A stretch of 64,000 bases of DNA from Leptospira noguchii serovar Panama str. CZ214. GTDB taxonomy: Bacteria > Spirochaetota > Leptospiria > Leptospirales > Leptospiraceae. The stretch's first letter is position 1. Each line of letters begins with the position of its first letter. The notes below the pieces were generated by a model. The model ran no database searches, was not told the origin of the DNA, and saw only the letters and a list, made by a program, of their open reading frames with translations. The DNA lies in NCBI RefSeq assembly GCF_000306255.2, contig NZ_AKWY02000023.1, positions 80,464 to 144,463 on the forward strand, written 5' to 3'. Below are positions 26,053 to 40,017 of the stretch, piece after piece. Position numbers and translations under genes: made by a program.

Positions 26053-26605
26053 AACGCTTTTTAATTTGGCAATGTCTACTTTATCCATTTGCAACATTGC
26101 CTGTAATACACTTGTGATTTTTTGAGGTCTTTATATTGCAAGTAATCTCCTAAAATCCGAGAATGACCTGTCAACTTACTCCGAACTTATTCTTTACCCA
26201 ACCGTATTTTTGTTTTTCTCCTTGGAAAGAAAGTTTCTCTGAATACTCATCTACTTCTGCTTGAATATCACACTTTATAAAAAACGAATATACTTCACTG
26301 AATGTGAAAGTATGGTCCAAACCGCTATACTTTTCGCTGAAAGGATATTCTTAAAGTTCTATCAACAGAGCTAAGGAAGCCCATATTTTTTTCTACTTCT
26401 TTAGAAGTTTAACAAGATAGAAAAAAAATCGCAGATGTAAATTTGAAATGAGGCCCCCCTAAAATCTCTTTTCCAGAAATTACAAATGTAGCAGACATTA
26501 CCGTTTCACAGGCTGATTTTAACTTAAAAACTTCCGGTAGAAGCATAGAGTCTTAACGCTTCCCATAAATCGTTATCGAACATCAAAAATGGTGTTATCT
26601 TTTAC
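26053..26605 (-). pseudogene. Decayed PhnB-like (VOC superfamily) gene
   Basis: Minus-strand pieces in changing frames read like one or two PhnB/3-demethylubiquinone-type VOC proteins: KITPFLMFDNDLWEALRLY (about 26530-26590), GKEILGGPHFKFTSAIFF (about 26420-26480), SGLDHTFTFSEVYSFF then EYSEKLSFQGEKQKYGWVKN and KFGVS (26170-26345), LGDYLQYKDLKKSQV, and VLQAMLQMDKVDIAKLKS (to 26053). In-frame stops and at least three frameshifts separate them; TGA replaces the tryptophan expected after FGVS. The order matches the family, though the part between GGPHFKFT and a second TFSEVYSF suggests a duplicated or rearranged middle. Clearly non-functional. Confidence 0.75.
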
Positions 26606-26660
26606 ATTTGTTTTTGGGTATATTCGGAAATTTTAAACTTCTTTTATTTTTTTTAGTCAA

Positions 26661-26764
26661 TAGAGTTGTTGAAAAATTCCAGAGTAAAAATTCACAAAAT
26701 TGCTTCAATTATCCATTTCAATATAACAGAAACAGATCAAGAATTAATTTTTTAAAAACTCTAA
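26661..26764 (+). repeat. Small inverted-repeat element, family 1 (copy 5)
   Basis: Begins TAGAGTTGTTGAAAAATTCC and ends TTTTTTAAAAACTCTAA. Its right end overlaps the stop codon of the minus-strand TIGR02757 gene (TAG at 26763-26761), so the element supplied or abuts that stop. Confidence 0.85.
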
Positions 26765-27681
26765 TAATTATTTTGAAACCCTTTGTAGACTTTACAAATA
26801 GATTTGATACAGCAAGATTCACAAAGTTCCCGCTGATATTTTGATTTACATTTTTTTAAAATTCCCAAACGGCTCAACGCAAAGTCCCCTTTTACAGGAT
26901 CATTCGGAAAAATTGTACGAAAAAAATCGGTAATCTCTTCCGCTTTTTTCCAATCGGAAGTGCTACGAGAACTCAGATTTAAAACACTTGCAATTCTTTG
27001 AATATGAACGTCCAGAGGAAATTGCAACTCGGCAGGAGAAATTGAAGAATAAATTCCAAAATCGGGAAATTCTTTTCGAACCATCCATCTTAGAAACATA
27101 GAATATCTTTTTAAAGAAGTGGATCGAATTCCTTGTCCGATTAAAAATTTATATCCATAACTTTTAGTTTGTTTAAAATCAACTTTTGAAGATTCTTTCA
27201 AAAATCGAAGTTGAAACGATAAAATCCTACGCCTTAAAGAACCACCTTCTAAAAAAGATTTTTGATCTCTTGAAGAAAATTGAAATTCTCCTTCTTCAGG
27301 CAAAGAAAAAAGAGATTCAAGTCCATGATCTTTAGTAGTTCTAAGTTTATTTTGAATCGTTTGTAAAAAAAGAAACGTATCTGCAGGTTTTTGAAAACGA
27401 TACGGTTTCAAATCTTTTCGAATAGATTTTAAATCTTCATTCAAAAGAAAACGATACGGAGAACTTCCACAAATTGCAAAGATCCGTTTGAGATGATCCT
27501 TAATCGCGGTAACGTTTCCATAAGAAAACAATGCAGATATAAAACCGGAAATTTCTCGATCTCTAAAATCAGAGAAAGAATGTGGAAATTCAATCGGGTC
27601 GGATTTGAGATATTCAGAAGTTTGGTATTCTAAAAATAAATTTTCTAATACTCTTTTGATTTTTTGAGAAGATCGATTCAA
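26761..27681 (-). CDS. TIGR02757 / DUF2400 family protein
   Basis: 306 residues, typical for this family, which has a helix-hairpin-helix DNA-glycosylase-like fold but no proven function. Seen motifs: SDFRDREISGFISALFSYGN near the N-terminus, RRILSFQLRFLKESS, KRYSMFLRWMVRKEFPDFGI, FPLDVHIQRIASVLNL, FALSRLGILKKCK, and a closing cysteine set (CKSKYQRELCESCCIKSIC) that could bind a metal or iron-sulphur cluster. Translation starts at TTG 27681, overlapping the preceding stop as TTGA. The 3' end is defined by a family-1 repeat. Confidence 0.85.
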   Translation of the reverse strand: MNRSSQKIKRVLENLFLEYQTSEYLKSDPIEFPHSFSDFRDREISGFISALFSYGNVTAIKDHLKRIFAICGSSPYRFLLNEDLKSIRKDLKPYRFQKPADTFLFLQTIQNKLRTTKDHGLESLFSLPEEGEFQFSSRDQKSFLEGGSLRRRILSFQLRFLKESSKVDFKQTKSYGYKFLIGQGIRSTSLKRYSMFLRWMVRKEFPDFGIYSSISPAELQFPLDVHIQRIASVLNLSSRSTSDWKKAEEITDFFRTIFPNDPVKGDFALSRLGILKKCKSKYQRELCESCCIKSICKVYKGFQNNY

Positions 27682-28574
27682 GACTCTTTTTTCTTTTTAG
27701 TCGCTAAAAAAGTTCTAGATTGTAATTCTCTCGAAAGAGACTTTTCCATAAATGAAGACGCTTCCCACAAAAGATTAGGATCAATCCCAGTGGAAACACC
27801 GGACTTTTCCAAAAAATATACAAGATCATCTGTGGCTAAATTCCCCGCAGCACCTTTTGCATAAGGACATCCACCTAAACCGCCAGCAGAAGAATCAAAA
27901 GAACGAAGCCCCATAGAATAAGCCTTTTCCACGTTTGCAATCGCCATTCCATATGTATCATGAAAATGCCCCGCTAATTTATCTGCAGGAATTTCTTTCA
28001 AAAGAATTTCTAAAAGTTTTTCTACTTCTGTAGGAACTCCGGTGCCTATGGTTTCTCCTAAAGAAATCTCATAAGCTCCTAAATCCAAAAGAATTTTAGA
28101 AACTTCTAATACTTTTTTTGGATTCATTTTACCTTCATAAGGACAATCGATTACAGTAGAAACATAACCCCTTACTCGAATTCCATCTATTTTAGAAAAT
28201 TTGAATATATCTTTAAAACCGTCTATGGATTCAGAAATCGTCCGATTGATATTTTTTTTAGTGAACGATTCGGAAGCGGCCGTAAAAACCGCGACTTCTT
28301 TGTAACCTGCATTTTTAGCTGCTTCGTAACCTTTGAGATTCGGAGTCAAAGCCGAAAAAGAAACAGAACCGTTTAAATCCAAAAGAACAGAAAGTTCGGT
28401 AGAATCGGCTAACTGAGGAATCGAATCTTTTTTAACAAAAGACGTTGCTTCTATATTTTTTAAACCAGCGCGAACCAAACGTTGAATGAATTCCGCCTTG
28501 ATTTCTGTTGAAACCGGAGATTTTTCGTTTTGTAACCCGTCACGCGGGCCCACTTCTGTAATTTTTACTTCCAT
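27678..28574 (-). CDS. Hydroxymethylglutaryl-CoA lyase-like enzyme
   Basis: 298 residues, DRE-TIM metallolyase family. The active-site loop begins EVGPRDGLQNEK (7-18), with ISLGETIGTGVP, AGHFHDTYGMAIANVEKAY (metal-binding His-x-His at about 230) and the glycine loop GGLGGCPYAKGAAGN carrying the catalytic cysteine. These are the HMG-CoA lyase marks; it would cleave HMG-CoA to acetoacetate and acetyl-CoA at the end of leucine degradation. Leptospira makes isoleucine from citramalate with related enzymes, but those lack this loop. Upstream of the TIGR02757 gene with stop/start overlap. Confidence 0.88.
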   Translation of the reverse strand: MEVKITEVGPRDGLQNEKSPVSTEIKAEFIQRLVRAGLKNIEATSFVKKDSIPQLADSTELSVLLDLNGSVSFSALTPNLKGYEAAKNAGYKEVAVFTAASESFTKKNINRTISESIDGFKDIFKFSKIDGIRVRGYVSTVIDCPYEGKMNPKKVLEVSKILLDLGAYEISLGETIGTGVPTEVEKLLEILLKEIPADKLAGHFHDTYGMAIANVEKAYSMGLRSFDSSAGGLGGCPYAKGAAGNLATDDLVYFLEKSGVSTGIDPNLLWEASSFMEKSLSRELQSRTFLATKKKKES

Positions 28575-29387
<813 letters not shown>

Positions 29388-31115
29388 TCATTTTTTTTTA
29401 AGAGTGGCTTTCATCAAAATCACCTTACCCACGACCTGATCTCTTTGAGACTTTAAAAAAAACTTACCTTCCGGAGTCGCTACCTTGTAAGAAGGAAATT
29501 CTTTGACTGTCTCAAACTGTAGGTCCTTGCCAAAAAACTCTTCTAATTTAGGCAACCATTTGTCTTGAACCACCAGATAACGTTGACCATCTTTTTGAAT
29601 CGAATCGATTAAAACCACGGGATCAAATAAGGTTCTCGAAATTTTCTTAGAATAATAAGCATACGACCTTTTAGAAGCAGGAACCCCAAAAAGAAACAAC
29701 TTATCTTTGTTAGGTTCGTATTTACGAATCAAAGTTCCGATTTCTTTAGAAGGCTGAAACGAAGTTAACATAGGATAGAGATATAAACTCACGATCGAAA
29801 AAAAGAGAGAAATCGGAAAGATCCAAGACGCGAGCAATCTTCCCGTAGCAGAAGATCTATAAAACACCCAGAGAAAAATCCCTAAATAAACCAAAGGAAG
29901 AATCAGATAACTCCAACCTACTTCTACGCTGATCCAAGGAATTACTAAAACAATGATCAAAAAAATAGCGGAGGTAATCAAAAGTAAAATTTGATTTAAC
30001 TGATCGATCCGATTTTTTTTATTTTGATCTTTAAAAGAAAGTAAAATCGATTCCAAAACTCCTGAACCGATCACAGCTGCAGCCGGTAAACACCAATAGA
30101 TATATTGAGGAAGTTGATATCTAGAAAAACTGATCAAAAATAAAAACAAAAACAACCAAAAACCGGGAACAAAATCTAGATTAGAATATTCATTTTTTAG
30201 TATATTTTGAAATACTTTTTTTACTTTTTTTTCCTTAAAGAAAATCAATATTCGATCAAATACAAATCCGAAAAATGGAAGTATAAAAACTCCGAAAGCC
30301 CAAGAAAAATTGGAATAAAAAAACAATGGATTGAATTTCTGATTGTACATCTTTACATAAAAACGACCAAAGGATTGAATCCATAAAAAGAAATAAGGAC
30401 CATAGGTTTGAAATTCAAGATACAATGGAATGGACCATAAGAGTGGAGGTAAAATCGCAAGAAAAACTCCCGGAAACAATTTCATTTCCGAAAGCCGCTT
30501 CCAATCTCTTCGAAATAAAATATCTCCTCCGATGGAAATACTTGGAATTACCATAGCAATCGGTCCCTTGGTGATAAAACCTAAACCCATGACAAAGTAC
30601 ATTAGATAATAGTAATTCTTATTTTTTTTGAAACCCAAATAGTAGAATGTATGTACTAAAATCAGATAAGGCGTTAGATAAACGTCTATCTTAGGATCTA
30701 CTACCATCGAATAGAGTCCCGGAGAAAGTGCGTATATAAATACGGAAATCCAAGCTCTCAGACGACTTTGGGAATAAAGTTCGGTAAGTTTAAATATTCC
30801 CCAAAAGGAAAGAAAAGTGAACAAAAGAGCCGGAAGACGAAACGCAAAATTTTGATAACCAAAAATCAAAAAAGAAAGTGATATTTTCCAAAACGTAAGA
30901 ATCGGTTTATCTAAATATCTTCTACCGTTGTCTCTGATAAAAAAAGGGTTTCCTCCTTCTACCATCTCCCTGGAAATTTCTGCGTACTGAGAAGAATCTA
31001 TATCGATCACATCCAAAGGCAGAGTAAGTATCAAAGGTAAAACGGACACGATCAGAAATATAAAAAGAATTCGAACGGAGATCGGCTGTTTGTTATCTAT
31101 GGAAATTTGATTCAT
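29388..31115 (-). CDS. GT39/ArnT-like membrane glycosyltransferase
   Basis: 575 residues with about ten to twelve membrane segments. Near the N-terminus lies the acidic luminal motif of this superfamily ([17 protein letters not shown], about 37-53), followed by [13 protein letters not shown] and [12 protein letters not shown], as in ArnT and PMT-type transferases. Such enzymes use polyprenyl-phosphate sugars and act at the outer face of the inner membrane on lipid A or proteins. The C-terminal soluble part (about 460-575) is also typical. The acceptor is unknown. Starts 15 nt after the Cys-rich lipoprotein gene, so the two are likely cotranscribed. Confidence 0.88.
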   Translation of the reverse strand: MNQISIDNKQPISVRILFIFLIVSVLPLILTLPLDVIDIDSSQYAEISREMVEGGNPFFIRDNGRRYLDKPILTFWKISLSFLIFGYQNFAFRLPALLFTFLSFWGIFKLTELYSQSRLRAWISVFIYALSPGLYSMVVDPKIDVYLTPYLILVHTFYYLGFKKNKNYYYLMYFVMGLGFITKGPIAMVIPSISIGGDILFRRDWKRLSEMKLFPGVFLAILPPLLWSIPLYLEFQTYGPYFFLWIQSFGRFYVKMYNQKFNPLFFYSNFSWAFGVFILPFFGFVFDRILIFFKEKKVKKVFQNILKNEYSNLDFVPGFWLFLFLFLISFSRYQLPQYIYWCLPAAAVIGSGVLESILLSFKDQNKKNRIDQLNQILLLITSAIFLIIVLVIPWISVEVGWSYLILPLVYLGIFLWVFYRSSATGRLLASWIFPISLFFSIVSLYLYPMLTSFQPSKEIGTLIRKYEPNKDKLFLFGVPASKRSYAYYSKKISRTLFDPVVLIDSIQKDGQRYLVVQDKWLPKLEEFFGKDLQFETVKEFPSYKVATPEGKFFLKSQRDQVVGKVILMKATLKKK

Positions 31116-31130
31116 AAGAACTCCCTTTTA

Positions 31131-31415
<285 letters not shown>

Positions 31416-31445
31416 GGCCCCATTTTTCGGAAACGAAAGTGTAGG

Positions 31446-32507
31446 TCAACTTTTTGAAGCGAGCATTCCACAAGCTCCAAAAATATCTTTGCCGGGCGAT
31501 CTTCTATTGAGTATAGGAACTCCGGCGGGTTCAAGAAGAGCAATAAAGTCTGTGATTTCTTCTCGAGTAGGTCTTCTCCAACCGAAAAATTCGGTATTGA
31601 GAGGAATCACATTGATTTTACAATCGAGCGACTTAGCTATTTTTACGAGTTTGTTTGCGTTTTCAGATCCCATGTTCACTCCTGGAATCATCACGTATTC
31701 GAAAGTGATTCTTCTTTTTAACTCTCTCGTAAAATCTTTTGCCGCTTGTAAAAGTTCGGGAAGGGAAAATTTTTCCTCAATATCCATAATTTGTAATCTA
31801 CCGTTTGGATCCGGATGATTGAGAGAAATTGCAAAGTTATAAGGTTCTTTATTTTCGATAAAACGTCTGATCCCGTTGACTACTCCGGAAGTTGAAATCG
31901 TAATTCTTTTTGCTCCCAGATTGAGCGCATCCGGATCGTGAAAGATGGAAGCTGCGCGAATTACGTTAAAATAATTATGAAGCGGTTCCCCCATCCCCAT
32001 AAATACAACGTTAGTCGCATTGTCCTTTACAATCTTTTCTACTTGTAAAATCTGATCTACGATCTCGTGTGCCTTTAAATTTCCTTGAAATTCTAATTTT
32101 GCTGTCGCGCAGAATTTACAATTAAGAGTACAACCTATCTGGGAAGATATACAGATCGTTTTTCTTCCGCCGTCTCCGGATGGAATCCAAACGGCCTCGA
32201 ATTCCTTTCCGCTTCCAAATTCGGAAGTAAATGTAAACTTCTGTGTTCCGTCCAAGGACTTAAGATGTTTTACAACTTGAAGACGAGTGAGAGAACAAAG
32301 TTCTTCGAGTTTTTCCTTAAGAGTTTTGGAGAATGTAGTAAATTGATCCCAGGATTCGTAACGATTTACATACAAACCATGATAGATTTGTTTAGCTCGA
32401 AAAGATTTTTCTCCGAGAGCAATCATGATTTCGGAAAGTTCTTTTAGGGTTCTTCCTTTTAACGGTATTTTTTCGGTTTGGTTTTCTCCAAGGGTTTCTG
32501 AAATCAT
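31446..32507 (-). CDS. rlmN: 23S rRNA (adenine-2503-C2)-methyltransferase RlmN
   Basis: 353 residues. Radical-SAM cluster motif CTLNCKFC (CxxxCxxC) after SSQIG, the [12 protein letters not shown] motif, and the C-terminal cysteine in GACGMLASK, which carries the methyl group in the two-cysteine mechanism. It methylates A2503 of 23S rRNA and some tRNAs. First gene of a probable rlmN-lipoprotein-glycosyltransferase transcript. Confidence 0.96.
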   Translation of the reverse strand: MISETLGENQTEKIPLKGRTLKELSEIMIALGEKSFRAKQIYHGLYVNRYESWDQFTTFSKTLKEKLEELCSLTRLQVVKHLKSLDGTQKFTFTSEFGSGKEFEAVWIPSGDGGRKTICISSQIGCTLNCKFCATAKLEFQGNLKAHEIVDQILQVEKIVKDNATNVVFMGMGEPLHNYFNVIRAASIFHDPDALNLGAKRITISTSGVVNGIRRFIENKEPYNFAISLNHPDPNGRLQIMDIEEKFSLPELLQAAKDFTRELKRRITFEYVMIPGVNMGSENANKLVKIAKSLDCKINVIPLNTEFFGWRRPTREEITDFIALLEPAGVPILNRRSPGKDIFGACGMLASKS

Positions 32508-32914
32508 AAATACCTTCTCGGTCGATTTTTTTTCAGCTCTTTGAGAGGGATACTCTTTTCAAAACCTTCTCTTTTCAAATTCTAACAAAGATTTTGATCT
32601 GAAGATTAAACCTTAAAAAACTACATATATCTTCTTTTAACACTACTTGCCGAGTCGATGGTGTGACGGGCAAACAGTGTCCGATCAACTTGTGGTTATG
32701 GAGAATTATGATCAAGAGTAACAAGTGAACTTCCCTTTTATACGATTCCTATATTTCGATTTGACATTTAGTAAACATATCCATCTTCAATTTGAATTTA
32801 AAATAATACCAAGCCGATCGTTTGTTTTAAAATGAAATAATTCAAATCGGAAAATTCAATTGTAAAAATTATATGGTTTCCAATTTTAGTATCACTTTAC
32901 TCGAGAGAAAAATC
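32508..32914. other. Divergent intergenic region, 407 nt
   Basis: Holds the promoters of rlmN and of the lipoprotein at 32915. A G/C-richer segment at 32645-32700 (CTTGCCGAGTCGATGGTGTG) resembles no gene or tRNA. No family-1 repeat. Confidence 0.45.
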
Positions 32915-33571
32915 ATGAATCAGTTAACGTTAACCGTGCTCGCTTTCATTTTATCCTTATCTTGCTCAGTTCTGGATAACGTTTTAGGAAAAGAAGAAAA
33001 AGATCCAATGGAAGATTTAAAAACGCTGGCCATCATTCAACTTGCAACAACTCCACCTTGCAAAAAGGGTCTTGTAACAAATTATTCCTCATGGTCTAAT
33101 TTCGGGAGTCCTTATATCGGCAAACTGATTGATGGAACCAATTTCTGCTATTCCTATCCTACTGGTCAAGGAATTGGAGTATTTGCCACGTTCGACTATC
33201 TGGAACCTGGAAATTATAAGATCCAAATTTTTAACGAAATAGAAGCGGCTGGGCGTAGAACAATCGCCGCTGTACTTAAACAGGATATAGAAACATTATC
33301 ATCTAATGAAATTTTCAACGATATAGATAAACTCGCAATCATTCCCTATGACTATAGAGCCCCTTTCGATACCCTTCCTCCTGTTTGTATTGCTCCACGT
33401 GGCGAAGGACAAACGGTTGTTTGTACAGATACTGTAACCGCTGGAAATTTAAGAAGATCGATACTCATTACCACATACTCCAACAATCCAAGTTATACGA
33501 TCACTTGTAAGGGAAGTTGCCCTCAATTTATTGACAACAAAGGAAGAATTGTAATTACAAAAGTAAATTAG
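32915..33571 (+). CDS. Putative lipoprotein, unknown function
   Basis: 218 residues from the ATG at 32915, preferred over an in-frame ATG at 32873 because it gives a clean signal peptide (NQLTLTVLAFILSLSC, lipobox Cys18) and GAGAGAAA lies just upstream. The mature protein has about six cysteines and segments such as GKLIDGTNFCYSYP and FDYLEPGNYKIQIFNEI, suggesting an exported beta-rich domain. No family recognised. Single gene. Confidence 0.72.
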   Translation: MNQLTLTVLAFILSLSCSVLDNVLGKEEKDPMEDLKTLAIIQLATTPPCKKGLVTNYSSWSNFGSPYIGKLIDGTNFCYSYPTGQGIGVFATFDYLEPGNYKIQIFNEIEAAGRRTIAAVLKQDIETLSSNEIFNDIDKLAIIPYDYRAPFDTLPPVCIAPRGEGQTVVCTDTVTAGNLRRSILITTYSNNPSYTITCKGSCPQFIDNKGRIVITKVN

Positions 33572-33851
33572 AGTTTTGTTTCAAAATTTTGAATATAGGA
33601 ACTCATACGAAAGTTTTGCGGCAAAAAAGTTGTTTAAAGCTGCATAAATTTTCAATTAGACGTAATCTACAGAATTCCTATATTTTTACTAAGAATTTGT
33701 AGAAACAAATACTTTTAAACCACCAAAGAACTTGCAACTTTTTGAAAGTATCAGCAAAAGCGCCTTTTGTTTGATTTACAAACACTGCCTCGAAGAAGAT
33801 AAAAAACACTTCAAAAAAAATCTTTTTTTAAATAAAGAATATTCTAAAAAC

Positions 33852-34610
33852 TTAAAATAATTCCAACCAGGCTTTCCGAATATCTTGTTTTTCCATAAAA
33901 TAGGTACCGATCAAAGCCGCATCCACCAACTTACGAAATGTATCCAAGTCAGAACGATTTTTTACACCGGATTCACCCACCTTTACTACGTTAGGTGGCA
34001 AGAAATCAGAAACTTCCTCTACCAAATTCTGATGAATTTGCAAAGTATCTAAATCTCTTGTATTGATTCCAATAATTTCCGCACCACAATCCAGGGCAAG
34101 TTTTGCCTCGTCCGAAGTATGAACTTCAACCAAACAATCCATTCCCAAAGAAGAAGCTGACTTTAGAAAAAACTTAATCTGTTCCGGAGTCAAAATCCTA
34201 ACGATCAATAAAATTGCAGATGCACCGAAGGCTCTCGCTTCCCGAATCTGAATTTCATCCAGAATAAAATCTTTTCTTAAGACTGGAATTTTTAATTCCG
34301 AAGAAACGTCCTTCAGATCGTCCAAAGAACCCCCAAAGTAATTTCGATCGGTAAGTACAGAAATAGCAGAAGCGCCTAACTCTTCGTATGTTTTAGCAAT
34401 TTGAGCCGGACGATAATCCGGACGAAGTTCCCCAGCTGAAGGACTTTTTCGCTTACACTCTGCAATGATGGAAAATTTTCTACTTTTCAGAGAATCGCGA
34501 AAACCAGGTCCATGATAGGGCGGAGGATCCCAAGTTGGGATTTTTTCGATTTCGTTTTGTTTTGTAGAAATGATTTCTCGAAGAACCTGATGAAGCTGAA
34601 AAGAGGACAT
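33852..34610 (-). CDS. trpC: Indole-3-glycerol-phosphate synthase
   Basis: 252 residues from ATG 34610, 3 nt after the STAS gene stop with AGG upstream; a longer in-frame start at 34652 would lie inside the STAS gene. It closes the indole ring in tryptophan synthesis. Family motifs: [19 protein letters not shown] (phosphate and substrate loop), [28 protein letters not shown] with catalytic lysine, GINTRDL and VGESGVKNR. The rest of the trp genes are elsewhere. Pairing with a STAS gene is unusual. Confidence 0.95.
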   Translation of the reverse strand: MSSFQLHQVLREIISTKQNEIEKIPTWDPPPYHGPGFRDSLKSRKFSIIAECKRKSPSAGELRPDYRPAQIAKTYEELGASAISVLTDRNYFGGSLDDLKDVSSELKIPVLRKDFILDEIQIREARAFGASAILLIVRILTPEQIKFFLKSASSLGMDCLVEVHTSDEAKLALDCGAEIIGINTRDLDTLQIHQNLVEEVSDFLPPNVVKVGESGVKNRSDLDTFRKLVDAALIGTYFMEKQDIRKAWLELF

Positions 34611-34615
34611 GAGAC

Positions 34616-34948
<333 letters not shown>

Positions 34949-35030
34949 GGGAATAATCCTTATAGTTTTTTGCTACTGACAACTATCGGGGGCGAAAATA
35001 ACCTGTCAATCACTGTTCAACGGTTTAAAA

Positions 35031-36422
35031 ATGAAATTTCCTGAGTCCTTAAAGGACCTAAAGATTCTCGTTTTAGGAGGAGGGATCTCCGGAAACTCGG
35101 CTCTTAATTTTTTAATCTCTGAAAAAGCTCAACCGATTCTTTGCGATCGAAATCGACCTGAAACAACCGTCGTCCCCTTTTTTCCGGACGACTTAACCCC
35201 TCAATCTCTTCCTGAAATTTCATTGATCATTAAATCCCCTGGAATTTTACCAACCCATCCGATTCTTTCTTACGCTGCGGATAAAAAAATTCCAGTTATA
35301 TCGGAAATCGACTTAGGAAGATATTTTTTTAAAGGAAAAATCATAGGTATTACCGGAACCGACGGTAAATCCACTACAACTACTTTAATTGCACACCTTT
35401 TGAAACAGGATTTTCCAGATTTAAAGGAAGGAGGAAATTTAGGAATTCCCTTTACTTCTTTTTGCAAGGAACCCATTTCTCTGGCCGTTTTGGAACTCTC
35501 TAGTTATCAACTTGAAGATTCGTCTCTTCTTCATCTGGATGTGTCCGTATTTCTAAATCTTGCTTCCGATCATATAGAAAGACACAAAACAATGGAAAAT
35601 TATTTCCAAGCTAAACTTAAAATTGGGGATCTATCCAATCCAAATCATTCTTTAATCGTTTCCGAAAAAATCAAAGAAAGAATTTCGAATTCTACTTCTT
35701 ATCAATGTAAACTTCTTAGTTTCGGAAAAATTTCTAATTCGGACGCATTTTTAGATGAAAACTCTCTGCAAATAAAAACTTCAAAGTTTGTATATGACAT
35801 CTCTAAGTTTTACCTTCCAGGCACCCATAACAGAGAAAATCTCGCGGCTTCTATTCTTGCTGCGGAAGAAATCGGAGGAAGACCGGAATCGATCCAATCC
35901 AGGATTCCTCTTTTTAGAGGTTTACCTCATCGTTTTCAAATTGCTGGAGAAAAATTAGGAATTTCGTTCATCAACGATTCTAAATCTACGAACTTACATA
36001 GTATGCTCGCCGGAATGGCTAATTGGAAAAATTTAGATCAGACTTGTTTAATTTTAGGTGGCAGACCTAAACAGGAAGATCCGAAATTACTTTATGATTT
36101 CTTAATAAAAGGAATTGGTTGTGTAGTTTTATTTGGAGAGGCCCGGTCCGTTTGGGAAAATGGTATTAGAAATATAATCGGAGAAAAACTTTACTGCGTT
36201 GAAAATCTAAAAGATGCTTTTGATATATTCAAAAAAGGTAATCTAATTTTCTCCCAAAGCTTAAGTGAAAATAAAATGATTCGTCTTTCCCGCGATATAG
36301 TTATTTCTTCCTTCGTTTTTTCTCCAGCTTGTGCAAGTTTTGATCAATATAAGAATTTCGAGGAAAGGGGAAATCACTTTCTTTCTTTAGTGAAAGACTT
36401 TTTTGATCGTATTGATTCTTAA
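35031..36422 (+). CDS. murD: UDP-N-acetylmuramoyl-alanine--D-glutamate ligase
   Basis: 463 residues. It adds D-glutamate to UDP-MurNAc-L-Ala in peptidoglycan synthesis. Seen: the N-terminal nucleotide-binding fold ([17 protein letters not shown]), the ATP loop [12 protein letters not shown] (about 107-118), [24 protein letters not shown] and [11 protein letters not shown]. Stands alone, divergent from the STAS-trpC pair across 82 nt, not in a dcw cluster, as is common in Leptospira. Confidence 0.95.
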   Translation: MKFPESLKDLKILVLGGGISGNSALNFLISEKAQPILCDRNRPETTVVPFFPDDLTPQSLPEISLIIKSPGILPTHPILSYAADKKIPVISEIDLGRYFFKGKIIGITGTDGKSTTTTLIAHLLKQDFPDLKEGGNLGIPFTSFCKEPISLAVLELSSYQLEDSSLLHLDVSVFLNLASDHIERHKTMENYFQAKLKIGDLSNPNHSLIVSEKIKERISNSTSYQCKLLSFGKISNSDAFLDENSLQIKTSKFVYDISKFYLPGTHNRENLAASILAAEEIGGRPESIQSRIPLFRGLPHRFQIAGEKLGISFINDSKSTNLHSMLAGMANWKNLDQTCLILGGRPKQEDPKLLYDFLIKGIGCVVLFGEARSVWENGIRNIIGEKLYCVENLKDAFDIFKKGNLIFSQSLSENKMIRLSRDIVISSFVFSPACASFDQYKNFEERGNHFLSLVKDFFDRIDS

Positions 36423-36761
36423 AATTTTTATCTCTTGAGTTACATTTTTTTACTTTCTTTCTATTTTTAGCTGGCTGAATCTGAGGAGTTCCCAAGTTTT
36501 TCAAATCGTCTGACTGTAGTTATGACCGACCCGGAAACTCGGCGAATGCCTCTCTAAAAATCGACATTTAAGGAGTGAGATAACGCAACCGCGTTTCATT
36601 GAGAGGAAACCCAGCGAATATTGGCATCAGGAAACAACATTGAGTTTTTATTCGTTAGAATCTTCTTACGTCACGCTTACTTTAAATTAAAATCTATATT
36701 TGATTGAAAATTTTTTCTATAAACCGTTCCGCCTGGAAAGTTCTAAGAACCGTTTTCTGGT
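36423..36761. other. Intergenic region, 339 nt
   Basis: No gene. A segment at 36530-36600 (GGCGAATGCCTCTCTAAAAA, GAGTGAGATAACGC) is similar to 52370-52440 (GGCAAATGCCTCTTTATGGA, AGTGATACGC), so a further dispersed repeat is present in both places. Confidence 0.5.
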
Positions 36762-37292
36762 ATGGACATTCTTTTATTAGATGACGGTCAAAAAATTGAG
36801 TCTGCTTTGGTAGAAGATTCTGTTGGTACAGATTCTCTTTTGGTTCCAGATGTTTATTGGAATCGTTTGAATTTTCAGGAAAGAAAAGCTCTTCGGGGCA
36901 AACTCCCCTTTTTGTTGAGAAAATATTCTAAGCAGATCGTTTCTATGAAGCGTCTTCATAACCGGGCGGGTAAAATCAAATACAATCGGGACGTTGGTAA
37001 AATGAAAAAGTTTAGTATTCGAGTTCATACTGGTGTTTGGGCGACTTTAGGCGTGTTAGCTGCAGCTCATGGGGTTTCGAGGTGTTATCTTTTTAATTAC
37101 ATGCTTTGGCTGGAGGACCTTGGTGGAAAAGAGGATTTTTTTGTGAAAAGTTTAAACCGGGGAGTTCCTAGCTTTCACTGGACTTACGAAATGACTTGGA
37201 AGATCAACAGGAGACAAAATCTCATTTCAAGAGAATTACAATTTGAACCAAACCCAATGACAGACAAATACCCATACTACCTAAAAGAATAA
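36762..37292 (+). CDS. DUF1564 family protein (Leptospira-specific)
   Basis: 176 residues. Pattern of DUF1564: acidic N-terminus, RLNFQERKALRGKLPFLLRK, a basic middle (KRLHNRAGKIKYNRDVGK), then SIRVHTGVWATLGVLAAAHG and VSRCYLFNYMLWLE, which looks like a helical or ribbon-helix-helix-like DNA-binding unit. The family is multi-copy in Leptospira genomes and often lies next to repeats, as here; function is unknown. The gene is slightly richer in G than its surroundings. Confidence 0.75.
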   Translation: MDILLLDDGQKIESALVEDSVGTDSLLVPDVYWNRLNFQERKALRGKLPFLLRKYSKQIVSMKRLHNRAGKIKYNRDVGKMKKFSIRVHTGVWATLGVLAAAHGVSRCYLFNYMLWLEDLGGKEDFFVKSLNRGVPSFHWTYEMTWKINRRQNLISRELQFEPNPMTDKYPYYLKE

Positions 37293-38006
<714 letters not shown>

Positions 38007-38780
38007 TTAAGAATTCATTAAGTGTAAAATCTGCAAACCTCGCAAAGTCAAAAGCGGATCGATCTTATCAAAAATACCAGGATGAGCAGCGTCGATTACA
38101 GTTACTAAACCGCCGGTCCCAACGACTTGATAATTCTCACCTTTGTCTTTTTTGATTTCACGAATGATTCCTTCCAAAAGACCAATCCATCCAAAAAAGA
38201 ATCCTGATTGAATCGACTCGATTGTAGAATCCCCTAAAATTTTTCCAGGAGACTGAAATACAATCGGAGGAAGTTGAGAAGTATTTCTTGTCAACGCGTC
38301 CATAGAAACTTTTAAACCGGGAGCAATCACTCCACCTAGATATTCTGGTTTTTCGTTTACCACACAAAATGTAGTCGCGGTTCCTAAATCAATAATGATA
38401 GACTTACCCGGAAAATCGATCGCGCAAGCAGCAGCGTTTACAAGCCGATCGGCTCCAATTTCATAAGGCCTTGGATAAGAAATGGAAAAAGGTAGTTTGA
38501 TTTGATAATGAACTCGAATCGCCTCTATCTTAAACCAATCTTGGAACATTCTATCTAAGATAGGATTTAAAGTTGGAACAACGCTGGAATAAATCCCACC
38601 AGTGATCATTTCGTTTTCAATTTTGAATTCTCTTAAAAATCCTCTGAAAAATAAACCGAGTTCATCGGACGTTCTATCTTTTCTAGTTACGGTTCGTTTG
38701 TGAAAGAGAGGAATGTTGTTTCCATTCTCGAAAATTCCGAAAACGGTGTTCGTATTGCCGACATCTACTACTAAAAGCAT
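38007..38780 (-). CDS. coaX: Type III pantothenate kinase
   Basis: 257 residues. Phosphorylates pantothenate in the first step of coenzyme A synthesis. ASKHA-fold motifs: [12 protein letters not shown] (6-17), the pantothenate region [37 protein letters not shown] and GTGGLV. Begins 2 nt after the birA stop and must be cotranscribed with it, an arrangement (birA-coaX) seen in many bacteria. A family-2 repeat abuts its 3' end. Confidence 0.95.
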   Translation of the reverse strand: MLLVVDVGNTNTVFGIFENGNNIPLFHKRTVTRKDRTSDELGLFFRGFLREFKIENEMITGGIYSSVVPTLNPILDRMFQDWFKIEAIRVHYQIKLPFSISYPRPYEIGADRLVNAAACAIDFPGKSIIIDLGTATTFCVVNEKPEYLGGVIAPGLKVSMDALTRNTSQLPPIVFQSPGKILGDSTIESIQSGFFFGWIGLLEGIIREIKKDKGENYQVVGTGGLVTVIDAAHPGIFDKIDPLLTLRGLQILHLMNS

Positions 38781-38781
38781 T

Positions 38782-39540
<759 letters not shown>

Positions 39541-39635
39541 GGCCAATACCTTTGTAGTAGCTTTGGATTGCGCAAGTAGAAAATCACTCTCATCTAAATC
39601 ATTGTCTACGAAATGATAATTAACGTGAATTTAGA

Positions 39636-39667
<32 letters not shown>

Positions 39668-39673
39668 ACAACG

Positions 39674-39712
39674 ACTCTCCGAATACCAATCATAAGAAGG
39701 CATTCGGAGAGT
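39674..39712. repeat. Inverted repeat with 11-bp arms
   Basis: ACTCTCCGAAT and ATTCGGAGAGT separated by 17 nt, upstream of birA. It interrupts a family-2 repeat end at 39619-39673. Confidence 0.6.
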
Positions 39713-39912
39713 TTCATACCGACTTGTTTCAATTTTAAAACAAAAATTTTTTAAACACAAGCACCGGAAATGAAATGTATTTCTAAAAAATCAAAGTAAA
39801 CTTTTAACGAGTTGTTTCGATGAACCAAAAGCTTTTTATAAATAAAGAATTCCTATTGAATCAAAAATGACAATCAATTGATTAAAATTTCATTTATTTT
39901 CACTCATAAGTA

Positions 39913-40017
39913 ACAGAGTTGTTGAAAAATTTCATAGTGACGATCAATAAAACTGCTTCAATCAACCGTTTCCATAAAACAGAAACTAAGTGGGAATTCA
40001 TTTTTCAACAACTCTAA
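39913..40017 (+). repeat. Small inverted-repeat element, family 1 (copy 6)
   Basis: Begins CAGAGTTGTTGAAAAATTTC and ends ATTTTTCAACAACTCTAA; interior AAAACTGCTTCAATCAACCG and CATAAAACAGAAACT. Confidence 0.88.
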
